From Bacteroidota bacterium (GTDB lineage Bacteria > Bacteroidota > Ignavibacteria > Kapaibacteriales > UBA2268), in NCBI GenBank assembly GCA_021780815.1, contig JAJXYC010000008.1, forward strand, positions 22,249-86,248: a stretch of DNA of 64,000 nt, written 5' to 3'. This document shows positions 19,642 to 29,721 of the stretch, piece after piece. Position 1 is the first letter of the stretch, and the number at the start of each line of letters is the position of its first letter. Position numbers and translations under genes: made by a program. Under the pieces are notes generated by a model, which was not told the DNA's origin, ran no database searches, and saw nothing but the letters and a program-made list of their open reading frames with translations.

Positions 19642-21300
19642 TTAATCGTTTTCCCTTACTATTTCCCCATTTACTTTTATTTTTATTACTTCTATTGCTT
19701 CTAATCCTTCAGAATCAACTGCTTTTACGGCAATTGTATGATAACCGGGTTTGAATTTATATGTTTGCTTTCCTGTTCGGTCTAATACTACGCTTGGATT
19801 GAATTTATTTTCTTCGGAATTATAATCAAAATCATAAGAATAAAATTCTATTCCTGCTTCGCTCTCGCCTTCTGCAATTAATTCTATTTCTCTAATTCCT
19901 TTCCCATCTGCTCCCATATCATTAATTGCTACATTTAGTTTTGGTTTCTTTGCTATTGGGACAATTTCTTCTACTGTTACTAATTTAATTATTACATTTT
20001 CCTCGTTTTTCAATCTTGCAACTTCCTGAACTGCTCCTTTGCCAAAGGAAAATGCTATTATATACCCTACTGGCTCCGCCACTGATTTGTTTTTCTCGTA
20101 AAGTGCTTTGTCGTAACGCATTAGTGCCGAATGAAAATTATCTATTACATTTCTTCCAATGTTATCTGAACGTTTTACTTGTATTGGCGAACCGTTTCTA
20201 TTTATTCCATCAATTCCGAAATCTCCTCTTTGCTTTAGATTTGATTTTCCGCCAAATCTTTCAACTATCCACGCTTCAAATTGGAAGGCATCTTTATATC
20301 TTAGTGTGTCATAATCATATTTATGCAATTGAACTACAAAGGGTTGAGAGAAAATTCCCTGCTGTTTGTTCAATCTGAATTCGGAAACTTTTATCGCCTG
20401 AACTGATTGGTCTATTCCTATCCAATTTCTTAATAATTTATCGGCAACAACAACAGAAGTTCCTCCGCCAACAAATGGGTCTAAAATAATATCACCTTCA
20501 TTTGAAGATGCTTGAATAATTCTATCTAATAATTTCTCTGGTTTTTGGGTGGGGTAGCCGATACGTTCAGAAGCTTGAGAATTTACTGGAGGTAAATCAG
20601 CCCATAAATTATCTAATGCTCTGCCTTTTTGTTCATCTAAAAATCTTTTATATCTTGCAACACCATTTTTTGTATAAATAATTTCTCCATTCTTCTCATA
20701 TTCTTCCATTTTTTCAATAGGACATCTCCATCTTTTAGTAATTCCTTTCCAATCATATTCATATCCTTTACCTGGAGCAATTAAACTTGTGTCTTGATAA
20801 ATTCTTCCTTCTTCATTTGCCCTCCTATAATGTGTAGGATCATCAACGGGAAAATAAACAGGATTGTAAATAAAATCTTTTGTTTTGGAATACCAATAAA
20901 TAGAATCAGTATTGTTAGATAAAGTTTTAGAATTACCTTTTGGAACAGTTCTCTTCCATATAATATGGCTTCTAAAATTACTTCCTCCACCTCCGAAGAT
21001 TTTATCAAGAATTTGCACTCTAATATATGCATCCGCGTGCCAATCGCAATGTAAATAAATACTTCCGGTAGGTTTTAAAAGTCTGTGCATCTCAGAAACT
21101 CTTTCTTTTAGCCATGCAATATAATGGTCTATACCACCCGACCATCTATCTTCAAAGGAACGCACTTCGCCTTTGTCTCCCCAAATTACTTCGTAATTAC
21201 GATTAGAGAAAAAAGGAGGGTCTAAATAAATTAAATCAATGGATTCTGAGTCCATTTTTCTCATAACTTCGAGACAATCACCTAAAATTAATTTGTTCAT
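19642..21300 (-). CDS. DNA methyltransferase fused to Mrr-like nuclease domain and C-terminal Ig/PKD-like domain
   Basis: LILGDCLEVM, YLDPPF, DPFVGGGTSVVVADKLLRNWIGID (beta-class order); GDFGIDGINRNGSPIQVKRS; C-terminal GKQTYKFKPGYHTIAVKAVDSEGLEAIEVIKIKVNG. Confidence 0.9.
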   Translation of the reverse strand: MNKLILGDCLEVMRKMDSESIDLIYLDPPFFSNRNYEVIWGDKGEVRSFEDRWSGGIDHYIAWLKERVSEMHRLLKPTGSIYLHCDWHADAYIRVQILDKIFGGGGSNFRSHIIWKRTVPKGNSKTLSNNTDSIYWYSKTKDFIYNPVYFPVDDPTHYRRANEEGRIYQDTSLIAPGKGYEYDWKGITKRWRCPIEKMEEYEKNGEIIYTKNGVARYKRFLDEQKGRALDNLWADLPPVNSQASERIGYPTQKPEKLLDRIIQASSNEGDIILDPFVGGGTSVVVADKLLRNWIGIDQSVQAIKVSEFRLNKQQGIFSQPFVVQLHKYDYDTLRYKDAFQFEAWIVERFGGKSNLKQRGDFGIDGINRNGSPIQVKRSDNIGRNVIDNFHSALMRYDKALYEKNKSVAEPVGYIIAFSFGKGAVQEVARLKNEENVIIKLVTVEEIVPIAKKPKLNVAINDMGADGKGIREIELIAEGESEAGIEFYSYDFDYNSEENKFNPSVVLDRTGKQTYKFKPGYHTIAVKAVDSEGLEAIEVIKIKVNGEIVREND

Positions 21301-21312
21301 AAGTATTGCTTG

Positions 21313-21350
21313 TTTTATAATTTTATAATTTTATAATTTTATAATTTTAT
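21313..21350. repeat. Tandem 8-bp repeat (TTTTATAA) x4 plus a partial copy
   Basis: ttttataa at 21313, 21321, 21329, 21337, then ttttat 21345-21350. Confidence 0.9.
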
Positions 21351-24264
21351 CACGATAAACTATATTATAATCGCTATAAATAATTATTGAATAAAATCCA
21401 CTGGATAATTGCTTCAAATTAATTACCGCATCTTCGTTTATTTTACCCGAAAGAACATTCATACCTTCCACAGAATAAATAGAATAAGTCAAGTTCAGCA
21501 TATTACTGCTATTGTCTATTTTTAAATACTCCTTAACAGGATTAGGATATAGTGTAAACTTTGAAAAGAGTAAATGATTTTGTACACTTGTAGTTTTTGG
21601 AGTAATAGAAATATTATCAATAAACCAACCAACATCATTTTTAAACACATTAGTGCTAATCCGAAAACGTAGCAAAACATTATTGGCAATAACAGGGAAA
21701 ACAAGATGCTCTTCAACCCAATCACGTTCATCTAAGATTCCATCATTCCAAAAAGAATAATCATTTTTTGAATAAATTGCAGTTTTATTTTCAAATTGAT
21801 TAGACCAAGTTAAACCATTATCAGAAGAGAATTCAACTGTTGCTAAATCGTTAGGCTCAACAATTACAGCTTGGTAAAAGTTAATTTGGGATTTTTCAGT
21901 TAGATTAACAGGAAAGAGTAAAAAAGTATCTTTTGTATTATTTTCATAATTCGCATTAGGCGAATCAGTCAGAGAGTAAGGTAAAGAAAGGGCTAATTCT
22001 TGTGTTTTTCCCCATTTATGCCCAAAGAAATATTTATTTAATTTAATACCATCAAAATTTTCTTCAAAGGAGTGCGACTCACTTATTTCAATAGGTAACC
22101 CAGAATAAGCCAACATAGAGTTGCTTAAAATACTTAATTTTTTCTTTGAAGTTTGTGCTACGGTTTGAATTTGATAAAATCCTTTTTCTAAATTGTATTT
22201 TGATAAAGACAAATGAAAAGCAATGGTTTTACCCGTATCAGATGGTAAAACTTGTATTTTTGATACCAAAGAACCATCAAGATAGAAAGCAATTGAATCC
22301 AAATCTACCAAAGGGGTAATACTATCGCCCCGTAAAGCAGGCATTTGTGCCATAATATCATATCCGTAATCTGTTTGTTCTTCAAATCCTTCGGCAGAAA
22401 TTAATATTGGTTGAGCAGGATTAAGTGACCCCCCCGGATTAGCATTTATACTACGGATAATACTTGAATCCAATCCAGTAATAGTATAAACATCATATTG
22501 ATAATTTTTATATTCTTCTAATCCAGAATCGAGATAATTTGTCGTTCCCCCATTTAAAGTAGCAATTAATTTATTATCTCTTACAATTTTTATTTGATAA
22601 TCTTGATTTTGTAATTTTTGTCCGAATGAAAATGTTAAAGGGTTAATCCAAGACAAAGCAACCCTATCAGTTAAATCAGGGAAAATTTTAGTTTGCAAAT
22701 TCTCAACAGGCAATGGAGAGCGTGTATCAATAATCGCAGTATAAACATCATCGTCCCGAATATCAGAAATTGCATTACGCATATCAACCCAGGAAGGGAA
22801 AATTTTACCATTAAAAAATGCAACACCACTATAATCGCCAGCAAAAGCATTGTCCATAAACGGATTAAGTCTCAAATCATTAACACCGTCACCAACTCTT
22901 TTATCAATCCAAGTTAAACCACCATCATTAGAATAACTTACATAACAATTCACTAAAATATTGTTGGTATCATCACGACTATCAAAATACATAACAGCAA
23001 TATCACCATTTTTTGGGTCAATAGCCATCCATTGCCAAAATTGATCATTTGTCGTTACAGAATGTACAATTACAGGATTAGACCAAGTTTCTCCAAAATC
23101 AGTAGAACGAGAAAAATAAATGTTTGGGATACTATCCGCAGCCCAAGTTAAATACAAATAACCATTTCTTGGACCACCAGTAATATCGCATTGAATTACA
23201 GGGTATGCCTCGGCTCTTACTTTCCCTTTTACTGTATGTCGATAACCACCTTGACTTTCAATATATTTAGTTATTCCAAAAATATTATACCTTTGAATTA
23301 TTTTAGGTGCTGAATAAGTTTTTCCCCCATCAGTAGATTTTGCAAAACCAACTCCGTGGACAATACCATCATTCCACACAACATAAATTTCGCCATTTGG
23401 TCCGGTTGTAGCTAATGGAAAGCTTTGCCCATAAGTCGTGTCTTCCGAAGAACCAGTTTTACGAGGACTTATAGGAATTGGCTTTGACCAAGTTTGACCT
23501 CTATCCAACGATTTTGCAATGACAATTTGCGTGGCAGAATCACGTGGGGTTACTCTTTTCCAAGGTACATAAAGATTATGTTGATAAGGTGAAGTTACAG
23601 AATTATCAACTTGAATATAATATTTGTCTTCAAAATTTGAATCAAGTGTTTGATTCCCTTGATGCAAAATAACAGGAATATGTGCAGTCCAAGTCTTTCC
23701 CTCATCGATAGTTTTTGCTAAAAAAACACCGTTTTCACCAACCATCTGTGTTTGGTTAGGGTCTATTTTCCCGAAACCACCATAAACAAGATAACCCGTC
23801 CCATCATTATCAAAAAAAACTGACGGGTCATTAGTCGATTGCCAACCACTAAAAGGTTTCCCTAAATCTATATTAGTCCAAGTATTTCCCCCATCAGACG
23901 AAACATAAACCCAAGTTGATGAATTATCTCTATAATCTACCGCAGATGCAATTAAATTCTGTGGATTTTTGGGATTTATTGCTATTGAAGATTCATTTTG
24001 CATCTTATAACTTTGATTAGTTTCGTCTCCGATTATATTTACATTTAAAAAGAACGGCAAAAAAGAAGTGTTGTCTTGTAAAGGAACAACCATTTGACTT
24101 TGAAAATATTTGGCATCGGGAGTTGGATGTGCATTTTCCATCAGCCTATTAAAAGTATTTTTTGCTTGTTGCATTTCATACTCTAATTCTTTTTTGTTTT
24201 CTGAAAATAAATTTGGAGACAGAATTATACTTAAAAAACTAATGAATAGTAAATACTTTTTCAT
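21331..24264 (-). CDS. Secreted BNR/Asp-box (sialidase-like propeller) protein with T9SS C-terminal sorting domain
   Basis: Asp-boxes SSDGGNTWT, SKSLDRGQTWS, SRSTDFGETWS, SYSNDGGLTW; C-terminus LYPNPVKEYLKI...LKQLSSGFYSIIIYSDYNIVYRDKIIKL; start moved from 24285 to MKKYLLFISFLS. Confidence 0.88.
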   Translation of the reverse strand: MKKYLLFISFLSIILSPNLFSENKKELEYEMQQAKNTFNRLMENAHPTPDAKYFQSQMVVPLQDNTSFLPFFLNVNIIGDETNQSYKMQNESSIAINPKNPQNLIASAVDYRDNSSTWVYVSSDGGNTWTNIDLGKPFSGWQSTNDPSVFFDNDGTGYLVYGGFGKIDPNQTQMVGENGVFLAKTIDEGKTWTAHIPVILHQGNQTLDSNFEDKYYIQVDNSVTSPYQHNLYVPWKRVTPRDSATQIVIAKSLDRGQTWSKPIPISPRKTGSSEDTTYGQSFPLATTGPNGEIYVVWNDGIVHGVGFAKSTDGGKTYSAPKIIQRYNIFGITKYIESQGGYRHTVKGKVRAEAYPVIQCDITGGPRNGYLYLTWAADSIPNIYFSRSTDFGETWSNPVIVHSVTTNDQFWQWMAIDPKNGDIAVMYFDSRDDTNNILVNCYVSYSNDGGLTWIDKRVGDGVNDLRLNPFMDNAFAGDYSGVAFFNGKIFPSWVDMRNAISDIRDDDVYTAIIDTRSPLPVENLQTKIFPDLTDRVALSWINPLTFSFGQKLQNQDYQIKIVRDNKLIATLNGGTTNYLDSGLEEYKNYQYDVYTITGLDSSIIRSINANPGGSLNPAQPILISAEGFEEQTDYGYDIMAQMPALRGDSITPLVDLDSIAFYLDGSLVSKIQVLPSDTGKTIAFHLSLSKYNLEKGFYQIQTVAQTSKKKLSILSNSMLAYSGLPIEISESHSFEENFDGIKLNKYFFGHKWGKTQELALSLPYSLTDSPNANYENNTKDTFLLFPVNLTEKSQINFYQAVIVEPNDLATVEFSSDNGLTWSNQFENKTAIYSKNDYSFWNDGILDERDWVEEHLVFPVIANNVLLRFRISTNVFKNDVGWFIDNISITPKTTSVQNHLLFSKFTLYPNPVKEYLKIDNSSNMLNLTYSIYSVEGMNVLSGKINEDAVINLKQLSSGFYSIIIYSDYNIVYRDKIIKL

Positions 24265-24467
24265 TTCAAGACCTATATTAATCAATGAAGTTACAAAAAT
24301 ACAAAATATTAAAAATTGATTATAATTTACTAACGTTTTTCAACAAATTTAGTTTATTATCATAAAAAGCAGCATAAAACAATACAAAACTTAAATAAGT
24401 CTTTGATTTAATTTGAAATAATCTTTGGCATAAAATTTGATTAACTTATATATTGATAAAATAATGG

Positions 24468-25622
24468 ATGTTTATGAAATATTTTCTTTTAATTACAATA
24501 TTTTTAGCGATACAAATCTATGCGAAAGCAGTAGAGCCGACAGCTTTTGTGCCACCTTTACCAGGAAATTTAGACGCATACACCGATAACGAAGAAATAT
24601 TTTTCGCAAAAGTTATGGATTATTATATTCCGACATTACTTTTAGACAACCAATTAAAGTTATTAGGGCAAACTCCTCAAATTAAAGTAATACCTAAATT
24701 CACCTACGAAATGGTTAGCAATTTAGACCCAAAATATATTAAGCAATACTATAAAATTGCAACGGATTTATTTAATCAAGTGAAAAACACTGAATTAAAT
24801 ATTGTTGACCAAAATCTTTATAAATGTGAAAAAGAAAAAAGTGAACTACAAAAACAAGTTGTTAAATTATCTCTCGATACAATCGCTTCAACCCAAAACA
24901 AAGAGTTGTACGAGATGTTAATTAAAAATCTTGATTCTACTATTATCCAGCATAAAGAATTTGAAAAATTATTACTAAAAAAAATAGACAAACTTAACTC
25001 AGAACTATATAATTATAAAATTAACAACATCGATGGCGACAGTAATTTCCAAATTTTTTCAATTAAAGTAAGTAATGAATTAGAACAAATTTTTTATAGT
25101 TCAGATAATATTCAAACTTATTTATCTCCAGGAATTGATTGCAATATTACTTTAATTAAGTTATCTCCACAAGCAAATTTTATAAGCCTTTGGGGTAAAT
25201 ATAATTATATTTCCAATTTAGTTACAACATCACAGAGCAACAAAACTAATTTGAATAATTGGAAATTCAGCTCTAATTTATTGTCTTTGGGAATGAACTT
25301 TGAATTCTCGCTTTCCCAAATTATTAATACCGACAAACTTAACTGGATATTTGATTTAGGAATTGGATACTTTAAACAATATACAAAAGTAGTAAATACT
25401 AATTTACCTGATAATGAATTTTCAGGATATAAAATAAAGATGGAGACTTCATTTTATAAATTTTCACAAGTATTCCCTATTGGACTTGTCTTTGGAGTAG
25501 ATTTTAACAAATATTCAGATGATTTATTTTTCCCTGTTGGTTCTTCAGTAGTTGGTTTAGGGAAAATTTGGGCGCCAAGTGTTTATGCCGGAATCCGTTT
25601 TAATTTAATTAATATATATTAA
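24468..25622 (+). CDS. Hypothetical secreted protein with coiled coil and beta-rich C-terminus
   Basis: Signal peptide; C-terminus ending in aromatic/hydrophobic strand VYAGIRFNLINIY. Confidence 0.65.
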   Translation: MFMKYFLLITIFLAIQIYAKAVEPTAFVPPLPGNLDAYTDNEEIFFAKVMDYYIPTLLLDNQLKLLGQTPQIKVIPKFTYEMVSNLDPKYIKQYYKIATDLFNQVKNTELNIVDQNLYKCEKEKSELQKQVVKLSLDTIASTQNKELYEMLIKNLDSTIIQHKEFEKLLLKKIDKLNSELYNYKINNIDGDSNFQIFSIKVSNELEQIFYSSDNIQTYLSPGIDCNITLIKLSPQANFISLWGKYNYISNLVTTSQSNKTNLNNWKFSSNLLSLGMNFEFSLSQIINTDKLNWIFDLGIGYFKQYTKVVNTNLPDNEFSGYKIKMETSFYKFSQVFPIGLVFGVDFNKYSDDLFFPVGSSVVGLGKIWAPSVYAGIRFNLINIY

Positions 25623-25642
25623 AAATATCAATAAGGTTTAAA

Positions 25643-26542
25643 ATGAAAAAATTTGCTTACATATTGATTTTGATTCTTTCAATAATAAATTTAAACGCAC
25701 AAGAGCTTGAACAAGCTCAAAGATTTCTGAAATTAGCGAGTTCATTCATCTTTGCTGGAGAAACTGATAAAGCTAACACGAACTATCAAAAAGCAAAGGA
25801 AATTTTATCTATTGAAATATCAAAACACCCCAATGATTGGAAAGTAAAATATTGGTCAGCTGTTGCAGATGAAACGTTAGGTTATATTTATTTAAAATTA
25901 GGCAATATAGATTTATCTAAATTATCTTTTGAAACTGCATTAAAGAAATACCAAACAATTTTAAAATTTCAAGATAACTCTCCCGAAGCAATAAAAATGA
26001 TTATCGATAAAATTGATGAAAATGGTATTGTTATTAATAATCTTTCAAATTCATCATCTAAAATTGTAAATTTAGATAATACAAAAAAAATCAGCGGAAA
26101 TTTTATTTTACCTAAAAATACAGAATCTTTTTCTTGTATGAATTGCAATTTGAAAGAACTCCCATCTTTTTTATTGTCAGAAAATAATATAAAAAGAATT
26201 GTAGCACGAAATAATAAAATTAAACAATTTTACATCTCTAAATCAAATAAATTGGTTTATCTTGATTTATCTAATAATAAAATTAAAAGTTTAGAAGGTG
26301 ATTTCAAAGACTTACCAAATTTAGAATATCTTGATTTATCTAATAATTCCTTGAAGACATTACCAATAAATATTTTATCTTTAAAAAATTTGAAAATATT
26401 AAATGTATCAAAAAATCAAATTCCATTTTCTTATATCAAAACTTTAATTCAAGGTCTACCAAACACATTAATTATTAACGACAACTATATAATTGCTCCC
26501 GACGAAAATCAAGATGAAAGCGGTACAATTGAAGGTGAATAA
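25643..26542 (+). CDS. Secreted TPR-like + leucine-rich-repeat protein
   Basis: Signal peptide, TPR-like N-term, LRRs LVYLDLSNNKIKSLEGDFKDLPNLEYLDLSNNSLKTLPINIL. Confidence 0.82.
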   Translation: MKKFAYILILILSIINLNAQELEQAQRFLKLASSFIFAGETDKANTNYQKAKEILSIEISKHPNDWKVKYWSAVADETLGYIYLKLGNIDLSKLSFETALKKYQTILKFQDNSPEAIKMIIDKIDENGIVINNLSNSSSKIVNLDNTKKISGNFILPKNTESFSCMNCNLKELPSFLLSENNIKRIVARNNKIKQFYISKSNKLVYLDLSNNKIKSLEGDFKDLPNLEYLDLSNNSLKTLPINILSLKNLKILNVSKNQIPFSYIKTLIQGLPNTLIINDNYIIAPDENQDESGTIEGE

Positions 26543-26616
26543 TTTTTAACTTAATATTTAATTTTATATAAGTTGAAATCTAATTCGTAATTTTGTAGTT
26601 TATAAATTTACGATGA

Positions 26617-27474
26617 ATGTATTTAATACTTATTTTACAGCAGATATTATCTTCAATCACTCATATAGTGGCAAAAGATGTAACTACCAATATAATTCCT
26701 TCTTCTATTCTATTTTATCGTTCTTTAATTGCCGCAATTTTTTTCTTTTTAATAGTAAAAATTAGAAATAATAAAATTAAAGTTGAAAAGAAAGATTATC
26801 TTACTTTTATAATTTTGTCAATTTTAAATATACCAATAAACCAATTCCTGTTTTTAATTTCTATTAAATATACAACTGCACCAAACGTAGCATTAGCCTA
26901 TGCTTTAAGTCCAATTTTTGTTTATATAATTGCACACTTTTATTTAAAAGAAAAATCCAGTTACTTAAAAATTACAGGCATTGCAATAGCAATTATAGGT
27001 GCATTTTTTTTAATATCAGAAAAAGGGTTTAGTTTTCGTAGCACTGCTTTTTTGGGGGATATTCTTGCCCTATCGGCATCTTTAGCTTGGGCTTTATATA
27101 CAGTCCTTGGGAAAAATGTGATAAATAAATATGGAGCAATTTATTCTGCCGCAATTACTATGCAATTAGGATTCGTCCTGTATTTAGTAATATATTTGTT
27201 TTTACCAGAAAAATCCAACCCGCTAAGTTTTACAACATTTAACTGGTTCGATATTTTATATTTAGGTATATTCTCATCCGGCGTAAGTTATATACTTTGG
27301 TATTATGCCTTAAAAAAAATTCAAGCAAGCAAGGTCTCGGTATTTAATAATTTGCAACCGATATTTACAACAATATTAGCAATAATCTTTTTAAATCAAA
27401 GTTTAACTTTGACATTTGTTTCTGGTGGTTTAATGATTCTTTTAGGAGTAGTACTCACCCAAACAGGGAAGTAA
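26617..27474 (+). CDS. EamA/DMT-family transporter
   Basis: About ten TM in two repeats; ALAYALSPIFVYIIAHFYLKEK and VFNNLQPIFTTILAIIFLNQSLT. Confidence 0.88.
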   Translation: MYLILILQQILSSITHIVAKDVTTNIIPSSILFYRSLIAAIFFFLIVKIRNNKIKVEKKDYLTFIILSILNIPINQFLFLISIKYTTAPNVALAYALSPIFVYIIAHFYLKEKSSYLKITGIAIAIIGAFFLISEKGFSFRSTAFLGDILALSASLAWALYTVLGKNVINKYGAIYSAAITMQLGFVLYLVIYLFLPEKSNPLSFTTFNWFDILYLGIFSSGVSYILWYYALKKIQASKVSVFNNLQPIFTTILAIIFLNQSLTLTFVSGGLMILLGVVLTQTGK

Positions 27475-27486
27475 AAACTAAAAGAA

Positions 27487-29607
27487 TTATTTACACACTT
27501 TTTGAATTAGTTCATCAGCACCATCAATTCCATTTGCTTTTGCAAAATGTAAATCTTCGCACGCTTTATCGAGTAATCCTAATTGAATTTCAGTTAATGC
27601 CCTTTCGTAATATACTTTATATTCGTTCTTTCTTATTTGCAGATATTTATTGAAATCATTCAAAGCCTCTTTATAATTACTGACATTATAGTAAGACAAA
27701 GCTCTTTTATAAATACTTTTTTCATCATTTGCATTTAAATTAATGCTTTTGTTAAAATCAGCAATAGCTGTATTAAAATCATTTTTCAGGAAATAAGTAG
27801 CCCCACGATTATAAAAAGCTTCATGCGACGGTTTAATTTCAATACATTTCGAGAAATCTGACAAGGATGAATCATATTTTTTCAATTCAGAATAAGCAAT
27901 AGCTCTCATATTATAACAATCATAATCATTAGGTCTGTCTTTTAAAGTTTCAGTTAAATCTTTAATAGCACCAACAAAATCCCCTTGAACAATTTTGTTT
28001 TTGCCCATTTGCAAACCATAATAATCGGTTGTAATAAAATTAGTATTAATTGTAAAAAATTTTTTATTCTTTTTATCTTTTAAATTTATGAATTCCGGAA
28101 TATTAGCCGCAAGATTATCAAAACGGAAATTTTCAAGTAAGACAGGAGGTGAATCATTCCCATTTTCATCAATATGAGTTAAGTATAACTGAGTAAAAGG
28201 TCCATTAGCTTTTGATGAAAAAACAAGCCATTTCCCATTTGGAGACCAAGAATGCCACGAGTTCATATTTTGCAAATTGCAATTCATTAATCTTGGTTTA
28301 CCCCCATTAGAAGGAATAATGTACAATTTGCTATCAGGCATAAGTAACATAAAACTTTCTGCTTGAGTAAAAACAATCCATTTGCCATTAGGGGAAACTT
28401 TTGGGAAATAATTGCTCATATTGTTGTTTGATGCTCCCAAAAGCGGTTGTGCAACTCCACCTTTACCATTATTAAAATCAACTGTATATAAATCATATTT
28501 ATATAATTTTTCCCTTTTTACAAAATCTTGAGCAAGTTCAACTGGTAAAACAGCTGATTTTGACTTTTCTATTTCGGGTAATTTATAGTAATTAGTTTTT
28601 GCAAAAATAATTTTTTTGCCATCAGGGAACCAAATTGGATTACTATTGACAAAATTTTTATCGTCTGCTCCTTTCAAGGCATTAAATGTTTTAGTTAATT
28701 TATCATAATAAACTAAAATACCTTTAATAGGGAAGAAAAGCTGAGAATATTCTAGATTATCTTGTTTTACAAATACTGATCGGTCTTTAACTGTGCTTAT
28801 TGCATATCGTCCATCAGGCGAAAGCGCCGAAAGCAATCCAAAAGTTTGTTCACCATCTTCCTTTTTGTAGTCAGTCCAAGTAATTATGCTATTTTTTGTA
28901 AAATTAATTTGAGGAGTAATATCAGCAATAGCATAAGCACCTTTGTCATTACCATAATCAACGTCCATACCCAATGTATTTCCATCAGATGAAAATGAGT
29001 GGCAATTCCCACAAACAGGCACATTTGACAATACTTTCTTTGGTTGTTCTTCGTCTGAAATATAACCTAATCGCCAACTTATTGTTTCAAGATGGTCCAC
29101 CGCATAACCAAAAGGTAATGTTACCGTACGATAAAATATTGGTGCATCTACCCTATCTTTTGAAATTGTAATTTCTCTTTTGTCTTTTACAACCGCTTCA
29201 TCATCATTCCCATTCTTAAATCCAATCAAATTAATCTGGATCTTTTCATCGGGATACTTTTTTAATAGATCCCAATCTTCTTTAGAAATTCTATATTCAT
29301 TTGCAGATGTTGAATAAGTAATATTAATATCCTTATTAGGGATTGTAATTTGTACTATCCATTTTAAACTATCTATATTTGGTTCCCAACGAATTGTTGG
29401 AGATATTATATCTAATGGAAAAACAGATAAATCATAAGGATAAAGCAAAATCTGTGTCTTCCCAATTTTATTTGAGGATTGAATTAATTTATCAAAATTA
29501 TTGTGTTTTGAACAAGAAAAAAGTAACAACAACAACAACAAAACAAACAGGTAAGATAAATGAGTAATTCTATTTTTTATATAAGTAAAAGTAATCATAA
29601 AAAACAC
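27487..29607 (-). CDS. Lipoprotein with CxxCH motif, WD40/PD40-like propeller and TPR repeats
   Basis: LLLLFSCSKHN lipobox; VCGNCHSFSSDG; WFPDGKKIIFAK, SPNGKWIVFT, SPNGKWLVFSS; C-terminal TPRs. Confidence 0.85.
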   Translation of the reverse strand: MFFMITFTYIKNRITHLSYLFVLLLLLLLFSCSKHNNFDKLIQSSNKIGKTQILLYPYDLSVFPLDIISPTIRWEPNIDSLKWIVQITIPNKDINITYSTSANEYRISKEDWDLLKKYPDEKIQINLIGFKNGNDDEAVVKDKREITISKDRVDAPIFYRTVTLPFGYAVDHLETISWRLGYISDEEQPKKVLSNVPVCGNCHSFSSDGNTLGMDVDYGNDKGAYAIADITPQINFTKNSIITWTDYKKEDGEQTFGLLSALSPDGRYAISTVKDRSVFVKQDNLEYSQLFFPIKGILVYYDKLTKTFNALKGADDKNFVNSNPIWFPDGKKIIFAKTNYYKLPEIEKSKSAVLPVELAQDFVKREKLYKYDLYTVDFNNGKGGVAQPLLGASNNNMSNYFPKVSPNGKWIVFTQAESFMLLMPDSKLYIIPSNGGKPRLMNCNLQNMNSWHSWSPNGKWLVFSSKANGPFTQLYLTHIDENGNDSPPVLLENFRFDNLAANIPEFINLKDKKNKKFFTINTNFITTDYYGLQMGKNKIVQGDFVGAIKDLTETLKDRPNDYDCYNMRAIAYSELKKYDSSLSDFSKCIEIKPSHEAFYNRGATYFLKNDFNTAIADFNKSINLNANDEKSIYKRALSYYNVSNYKEALNDFNKYLQIRKNEYKVYYERALTEIQLGLLDKACEDLHFAKANGIDGADELIQKVCK

Positions 29608-29721
29608 TTAATTTAATATTCAAAATTATGAAAATTAGTGATAATTTTTAATTTATTTTAAAAAGAAAAAAATTTCTAAAAAATAAAATCGTTTTAAATA
29701 CAAAAATTAAAAAGTTGCATT

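Noticed and set aside
20016-20378. 120-aa antisense ORF within the methyltransferase gene
   Set aside because: Opposite strand of the fusion gene; composition unlike a real protein and no RBS seen.
21313-21350. CRISPR-like array
   Set aside because: 8-bp units without spacers; a simple-sequence repeat.
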